DNA of 64,000 nucleotides from Bordetella ansorpii. Lineage in GTDB: Bacteria; Pseudomonadota; Gammaproteobacteria; Burkholderiales; Burkholderiaceae_B. The notes below the pieces were generated by a model that saw only the letters and a list, made by a program, of their open reading frames with translations, made no database searches and was not told the origin of the DNA. The translations under genes and the position numbers were made by a program. Location: NCBI RefSeq assembly GCF_900078315.1, contig NZ_FKBS01000025.1, positions 1 to 64,000 of the forward strand, in the 5' to 3' direction. Of the stretch, positions 59,574 to 64,000 are shown piece after piece (the first letter of the stretch is position 1; every line of letters begins with the position of its first letter).

Positions 59574-59969
59574 TCAAGCCTGCAGCACGGTCGAGATCTG
59601 CACGTCGGTCGCCGTCATCAGCTTGTGGACCGGGCAACGGTCCGCCACCGACAGCAGCTCTTCACGCTGCGCCTCGGTCAACTCCCCCAGCAGCTTCAAC
59701 TGCACCGTCAGGCGATACACGCCCTTGCGTTCCTCGCTGGCGTCGCGCACCACGTCCACTTCCACCGACGTCAACGGCATCTGCTTGCGCTGGGCATAGA
59801 GCATCAGCGTCAGCACCTTGCAGCCGCCCAGCGCGGTGTCGAAATAATCGTGCGGATCCGGGCCGTCGCCCGTAGGCGCGGGCAGGCCCAGCGGCAGGTC
59901 GTGGCCTTCGGCATTGGCCAGGAAACGCATGGCGTCGGCGCCGCCGGTGGAACGAATATGAATCGTCAT
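59574..59969 (-). CDS. OsmC family protein
   Basis: 131-residue OsmC-like protein. The family includes thiol-dependent peroxidases, with two catalytic cysteines expected. Here one cysteine is in LGGCKVLTLML and the second in VADRCPVHKLM, both in the proper places. So it is probably an active hydroperoxide reductase. Start at MTIHIRSTGG, after a GGAG-type site. It is divergent from the DUF533 gene at 60117. Confidence 0.88.
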   Translation of the reverse strand: MTIHIRSTGGADAMRFLANAEGHDLPLGLPAPTGDGPDPHDYFDTALGGCKVLTLMLYAQRKQMPLTSVEVDVVRDASEERKGVYRLTVQLKLLGELTEAQREELLSVADRCPVHKLMTATDVQISTVLQA

Positions 59970-60116
59970 CGAAAACTCCGGTGATGGAAGGATGCGCCCC
60001 CACGGGGCGCATGCCCTACGTTGTAGCACTGGCAGTATTTTGTAACTGACGTAAAGCTGAACTATTGAAGACAAGGCCGGTCTCATTGGATTCCCCTAGT
60101 TTTTCCGGAGGTTCCC

Positions 60117-60917
60117 TTGAGCGCCCGTCAACTTCTCGATCATTTGCTGCAATCCGGCCAGGGCCTGGTCCAGGATGCCACGTCGCGCCTGCAAGGCGCT
60201 TCGTCCCAAGCCCAAGGCGGCGCGGGCGGCCTGCTCGGCAAGCTGGGCAGTCTGACACAAGGTGGCGGCGGCGCCGGCAGCTTCCTGGGCGGCCTGGGCG
60301 GCGGCGCGTTGGGCGGCGGCGCCCTGGGCCTGCTGCTGAGCAACAAGAAGGCCCGCAAGATCGGTGGCAATGTCGCCATGTACGGCGGCCTGGCGGCGCT
60401 GGGCGCCCTGGCCTATCGCGCCTATGGCGACTGGCAGCGCAAACAGGCGGCCACGGACGGCGCTGCGGCCATGCCAGCCACCGCCCCGGCAGGCCAGCCC
60501 CTGGCCCTGCCCGAACCCCAGACGATGGACCGCGTGTTGCCCGACCAGGTCGAACAGCACAGCAATGCCGTGCTGGTGGCCATGATCGGCGCGGCCAAGG
60601 CCGATGGCCACGTGGGCGACCAGGAGCGCCATCAGCTGGAAGACGCCATGGTCAAGCTCTCGGGCGATGCGGGCGACCGCGCCTGGCTGGAAGCAGAACT
60701 GGCCCGCCCGCTGGATCCGGCCGCCGTGGCCCGCGCCGCGCGCACCCCGGAGATGGCCGCCGAGATGTACCTGGCGAGCCTGCTGGTCGTCGATGAGGAA
60801 AGCTACATGGAACGCGCCTACCTTGACGAACTGGCCCGCCAGTTGAAGCTGCCCGCCGGCCTGAAGGAGCAACTGGAGACGCAGGCGGCCCAGTTGCAGG
60901 TGTCGGAAGCGGCCTGA
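60117..60917 (+). CDS. DUF533 (TerB-like) inner membrane protein
   Basis: 266-residue YebE-like protein, starting at a TTG (MSARQLLDHLLQSGQG) behind a GGAGG site. A Gly-rich segment (about 33-75, including GGGALGGGALGLLLSNKKARKIG) precedes a weak membrane helix (about 84-100), then a TerB-like helical domain (about 140-265). The function is unknown; relatives are induced by envelope stress in enterobacteria. Divergent from OsmC. Confidence 0.8.
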   Translation: MSARQLLDHLLQSGQGLVQDATSRLQGASSQAQGGAGGLLGKLGSLTQGGGGAGSFLGGLGGGALGGGALGLLLSNKKARKIGGNVAMYGGLAALGALAYRAYGDWQRKQAATDGAAAMPATAPAGQPLALPEPQTMDRVLPDQVEQHSNAVLVAMIGAAKADGHVGDQERHQLEDAMVKLSGDAGDRAWLEAELARPLDPAAVARAARTPEMAAEMYLASLLVVDEESYMERAYLDELARQLKLPAGLKEQLETQAAQLQVSEAA

Positions 60918-60920
60918 CCC

Positions 60921-61910
60921 TCAATCCATCCGTAAACCGATCCGCTGGCCAAGCTGCCCGAAACGGTCGATGTCCTCGCGGATCAACGCCTGGAAGTCTT
61001 CGGGCGTGCCCGAGGCCGGGGTGTAGCCCAGTTGCAGCAGCTCCTGGCGCATGGCGTCCTGCGCCAGCAGGTCGGCCACGGCGCGATGCAGGCGCCGTAC
61101 CACCGCGGGCGGCGTTCCGGCCGGCGCCAGCAGGCCGTGCCATTGATCCAACTGATAACCCGGCGCGCCCTGCTGCGCCACCGTCGGCACGCCGGGCAGC
61201 AGCGGCGAACGCCGGGCGGAGGTCACGGCCAGCGCTCGCAGCGTGCCCGCGCGCAGGTACGGCGTGGCGCTCGAGGCCGTGATGAAACCCATGGGCACCT
61301 GGCCCGACAACAGGTCCGTCAAGGCCGGCCCGCATCCCTTGTACGGCACGTGCTGCAAATGCGCCCCCGTGGCCTCGCGCAGCATTTCGCCGGCCAGGTG
61401 CTGGGGCGTGCCATTGCCGCACGAGGTGTAGGGCAAGGGCCGGTCCGCGGCGCCCGCCCGTTGCAAGGCATCGGCCAGGGTATGCATGGGCGATGCTGCC
61501 GGCACCGCCAGCACCGACGGCACGAACGCCACGTTGGCCACGGCCACGAAGTCGTCGCGCGGCGAAAAGTCCAGGTCGCGATAGACCGCCGGATTGATGG
61601 CGAACGAACTGTTCACCATCAGCAGGGTGTAGCCGTCCGGCGCGGCCCGGGCCACCAGGCGCGCACCGATGTTGCCGCTGGCGCCGGGCCGGTTTTCCAC
61701 CACCACCGGCTGGCCCAGCTCGCGCTGCAGGCTGGCGCCCAGCTTGCGCGCCAGCAGGTCGGTACCGCCGCCCGGCGGAAAGGTCACCACGATGGTAATG
61801 GGCCGCGAGGGATAGGGCGATACCGGATCGGCCTGGGCGCTCCCGGCGCAAAGGCACGCCAGGATGGCCAGGCCGGACGCCAGGCGGCGCAGCGAGCAGA
61901 AAACGTTCAT
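60921..61910 (-). CDS. Bug family (TctC-like) tricarboxylate-type binding protein
   Basis: 329-residue periplasmic binding protein with Sec signal peptide (about 1-27, AGSAQA) and Bug marks ITIVVTFPPGGGTDLLARKLGASL, VENRPGASGNIGARLVA and VPYKGCGPALTDLLSGQVP. Unlike the one at 45479 it has no twin-arginine motif. It follows nadC on the same strand by 68 bp and may share its transcript, which hints at a pyridine carboxylate or unrelated acid as ligand; this is only an inference from position. No tctBA genes adjoin it. Confidence 0.9.
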   Translation of the reverse strand: MNVFCSLRRLASGLAILACLCAGSAQADPVSPYPSRPITIVVTFPPGGGTDLLARKLGASLQRELGQPVVVENRPGASGNIGARLVARAAPDGYTLLMVNSSFAINPAVYRDLDFSPRDDFVAVANVAFVPSVLAVPAASPMHTLADALQRAGAADRPLPYTSCGNGTPQHLAGEMLREATGAHLQHVPYKGCGPALTDLLSGQVPMGFITASSATPYLRAGTLRALAVTSARRSPLLPGVPTVAQQGAPGYQLDQWHGLLAPAGTPPAVVRRLHRAVADLLAQDAMRQELLQLGYTPASGTPEDFQALIREDIDRFGQLGQRIGLRMD

Positions 61911-61978
61911 GAGAGTGCATGCCCGGCGGCGTTCCTCGTGGAATACCGCGATGTGATGGAAGGAAAAACGCCAGACGC

Positions 61979-62857
61979 TTACGCGTCCAGCCCGATATCC
62001 AGGACGCGCGCGCTGTGCGTCAGCCAGCCGATGGCCATCAGGTCCACGCCCGTGGCCGCCACCCCCGGCGCGGTCTCGGGCGTGATGCGGCCGGAGGCCT
62101 CGGTCACGGCACGGCCATCCACACGACGCACGGCCTCGCGCAAGGTGTCCGTATCCATGTTGTCCAGCAGCACCACGTCCACGCCCAGCGCCAGGGCTTC
62201 GTCCAACTGCGCCAGCGTGTCCACCTCCAGTTCGATCTTCACCAGGTGGCCGATGGCGGCTCGCGCGCGCTCGACGGCGGGCGCGATACCGCCCGCGATG
62301 GCGATGTGGTTGTCCTTGATGAGCACGGCGTCGTCCAGGCCGAAGCGGTGATTGCTGCCGCCGCCGACGCGCACCGCGTACTTCTGCACGGCGCGCAATC
62401 CCGGCATCGTCTTGCGCGTGCACGTCACGCGGCAGTGCGTATCGTGGATCGCATCGACGATGGAAGCCGTGGCCGTGGCCACGCCGCTCAGATGGCACAG
62501 GAAGTTCAATGCGGTGCGCTCCGCCGTCAGCAGGCCGCGCGCGGCGCCGCGGATGACGGCGATCTCGCTGCCCGGCGCCAGGCGGGCGCCATCCGCCAGA
62601 TTCGCCTCGAACACCGAGGCCGGATCCATCAAGCGAAACGCCAGCCGCGCCAGGTCCAACCCGGCCAGCACGCCGTCTTGCCGTGCGCGCAGGCGAACCT
62701 CGGCCTGGGCCTCGGCCGGCACGATGGCGTCGGTGGTGATGTCGCCGGCGCGTCCCAGGTCCTCCTGCAGCGCGGCGCGCACCAGCGGCTCGAGCATCAG
62801 CGGGGGCAACGGTGCAACGGAACGAAGGTCTGCCTTGGGACGACTATTTGTGCTCAT
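61979..62857 (-). CDS. nadC: nicotinate-nucleotide pyrophosphorylase (quinolinate phosphoribosyltransferase)
   Basis: 292-residue enzyme that makes nicotinate mononucleotide from quinolinate and PRPP in NAD synthesis. Characteristic: [44 protein letters not shown], and the late [10 protein letters not shown]. nadA and nadB are not adjacent. It is preceded by an excellent promoter with an operator-like palindrome, and a Nudix-type regulator gene lies upstream on the same strand. Confidence 0.95.
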   Translation of the reverse strand: MSTNSRPKADLRSVAPLPPLMLEPLVRAALQEDLGRAGDITTDAIVPAEAQAEVRLRARQDGVLAGLDLARLAFRLMDPASVFEANLADGARLAPGSEIAVIRGAARGLLTAERTALNFLCHLSGVATATASIVDAIHDTHCRVTCTRKTMPGLRAVQKYAVRVGGGSNHRFGLDDAVLIKDNHIAIAGGIAPAVERARAAIGHLVKIELEVDTLAQLDEALALGVDVVLLDNMDTDTLREAVRRVDGRAVTEASGRITPETAPGVAATGVDLMAIGWLTHSARVLDIGLDA

Positions 62858-62865
62858 TTTGAGTA
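62851..62865. promoter_or_regulatory. second operator-like repeat at the nadC start
   Basis: TGCTCATTTTGAGTA, an imperfect inverted repeat (TGCTC/GAGTA), overlaps the nadC start codon. It resembles the main palindrome at 62906-62926 at most positions and could be a second site for the same regulator. Confidence 0.45.
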
Positions 62866-62905
62866 TTTCCGAAGCAAATAAAAGGCGCGGCGTGCGCGGA
62901 GAAAT

Positions 62906-62936
62906 TTATGCTAGTTCTGAGCATAAAACGCGTCAA
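62906..62936 (-). promoter_or_regulatory. nadC promoter with overlapping operator
   Basis: On the minus strand, TTGACG (62931-62936) and TAGCAT (62908-62913) are 17 bp apart. Between them and over the -10 lies the palindrome TTATGCT-7-AGCATAA (62906-62926) with perfect 7-bp arms. A repressor bound here would block RNA polymerase. The nearby Nudix-type regulator is the obvious candidate. Confidence 0.7.
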
Positions 62937-62987
62937 GCTGCAGCGCAGCAATGGGCCGCCCTGCCCGTGCGAGAACGGTTCGTGGAA

Positions 62988-63947
62988 TCAGGCCTGGCGA
63001 GCCAGCGGCAGCTTGCTGCCCGAGATGGCGCGTTCCAGCAGCACGTCGCCACGGAAGCGGAACAGCTTGGCCGGACGGCCCGCCGAACTGGCAGCCATGG
63101 CGCCCGTTTCCTCGACCAGATTCTGCTGCTCGATCAGGCGGCGGAAGTTCTGCTTGTGCAGGCCGCGTCCGGCCAGCGCCTCGACGGCCACCTGCAATTG
63201 CAACAAGGTGAACTCGGCGGGCATCAGTTCGAATACCACCGGCCGGTACTTGATCTTGGCGCGCAGCCGCGCGATGCCAGTGGCCAGGATGCGCCGGTGG
63301 TCATGCCGCATGGCCTGTCCCGGCACGCATTGCGCCGCCTCGTGGCCATGGCGTTCGGCCTCGGGCACCAGCCCGGCCTCGAACAGCAGTTCGTAGCGCT
63401 GCAGCACCATGTCTTCGTTCCAGGCATCGCCATCGCGGCCGAAGGTCATGGAGACACGTTGGCGGCGCATGTCGCGCCGGGCATTGTCGGCACCCTGCTC
63501 GGCCCATCCCCGCAGGCGGGGCAGGATCAGCGTGTCGACCATGGCGGGCCTGCCGCCGCGCCAGTCTTCCCAGGGGAAATAGCGGTACCAGGGCTGCCAG
63601 CCGCCCGGTCCGCCGGATTCGCGCGTCAGGCCCAGATAGCAGACGGAGATGACGCGCGCGGCCCCTTCGCCCGACCGGTCGCGGTCGGCGAAGGTGTAGA
63701 GCTGTTCCATGTAGCCCACCGGCTGGCGTGTCTGGGTCTCGACCCAGGCGCGCAGCCCGGACTGCAGTGACCGGTGTTCGACCTCGAACGGGCCGGCAGG
63801 CAGCGCACAGGCCGATTCGGTGGTCAGCACGCGGGGCTCGCCGTGGGTGACCGCGACCAGTACGGCAACCAGTTCAGCGGCGACGGAGCGAGGAAGGGAA
63901 TCGGTCAAGGGGCTGTGCGCGAGGACGGGAAAACGAAAGGCCGGCAT
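62988..63947 (-). CDS. Nudix-type NAD-biosynthesis regulator (NrtR/NadQ-like)
   Basis: 319-residue cytoplasmic protein. The N-terminal part (about 20-190) resembles a Nudix domain without a recognisable catalytic Nudix box; the C-terminal part (about 230-310, EFTLLQLQVAVEALAGRGLHKQNFRRLIEQQNLVEETGA) has the winged helix seen in NrtR/NadQ-type repressors. It sits upstream of nadC on the same strand, with a palindromic operator in the gap. The effector is probably an NAD precursor or NAD-related nucleotide. Family assignment is by layout and motif, so the exact subfamily is open. Confidence 0.8.
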   Translation of the reverse strand: MPAFRFPVLAHSPLTDSLPRSVAAELVAVLVAVTHGEPRVLTTESACALPAGPFEVEHRSLQSGLRAWVETQTRQPVGYMEQLYTFADRDRSGEGAARVISVCYLGLTRESGGPGGWQPWYRYFPWEDWRGGRPAMVDTLILPRLRGWAEQGADNARRDMRRQRVSMTFGRDGDAWNEDMVLQRYELLFEAGLVPEAERHGHEAAQCVPGQAMRHDHRRILATGIARLRAKIKYRPVVFELMPAEFTLLQLQVAVEALAGRGLHKQNFRRLIEQQNLVEETGAMAASSAGRPAKLFRFRGDVLLERAISGSKLPLARQA

Positions 63948-64000
63948 GGCCCGCCCCGATTATAGGTGCGCGACTTGCGCGCAACAGCCTTTTGCAAACG

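Overview
The window is GC-rich betaproteobacterial chromosome, most likely from the Alcaligenaceae (Bordetella/Achromobacter group). The evidence is the lipid A glucosamine-modification genes (lgm type), two incomplete TctBA tricarboxylate transporters alongside separate Bug-type binding proteins, the rppH/proS and ybgC-tolQRAB-pal-cpoB blocks, and a 6S RNA next to zapA. Most of it is ordinary housekeeping and transport DNA. I see no prophage, transposase, integrase or CRISPR array.

Layout. 1-870: leader and promoter of a minus-strand rRNA operon whose 16S gene lies beyond the left edge; the leader holds degenerate repeats with a 220-bp offset. 871-8162: Lrp-type regulator divergent from hpd, then msrA, a cytochrome c, ilvD, lgt, a SIMPL protein, 6S RNA, zapA and its coiled-coil partner. 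8163-19710: two TctBA membrane pairs (the second behind a TctDE two-component system), a gamma-glutamyltransferase-like enzyme, a beta-hydroxyacid dehydrogenase, and azoR divergent from a LysR gene. 19691-27583: rppH, proS and the Tol-Pal operon. 27700-41280: small transporters, hydrolases, a second-type fusA, a universal stress protein, a MocR regulator divergent from an EamA-LysE exporter pair, lrgAB with a LysR gene, and a PACE transporter. 41322-45218: lgm lipid A modification locus. 45479-48776: Bug binding protein, enolase-superfamily enzyme and LysR regulator. 48801-49697: BrnTA toxin-antitoxin remnant beside tRNA-Val(CAC). 49787-61910: dnaQ, an RND efflux pump, rnhA, a methyltransferase, gloB, mltD, fabI, an OsmC protein, a DUF533 protein and a second Bug protein. 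61979-63947: nadC and a Nudix-type regulator that probably represses it.

Most interesting signals. (1) Two copies (30780-30919 and 37403-37536) of a long non-coding hairpin element. The inner core is conserved, but the outer arms are unrelated in sequence and still pair over 27 and 34 nt. The only mismatch in each arm pair is a G-U wobble on the plus strand alone, and an inner hairpin shows a compensatory C-G to T-A change. This looks like a structured RNA or a hairpin repeat family. (2) A brnT toxin with a one-base frameshift beside an intact antitoxin, and a one-base frameshift at the start of an EamA transporter. (3) Clear candidate operators in front of nadC, between the Lrp gene and hpd, in front of lgmA, in front of a MocR gene and in front of a LysR gene. 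(4) Two TctBA pairs with no TctC, and two Bug (TctC) genes with no TctBA.
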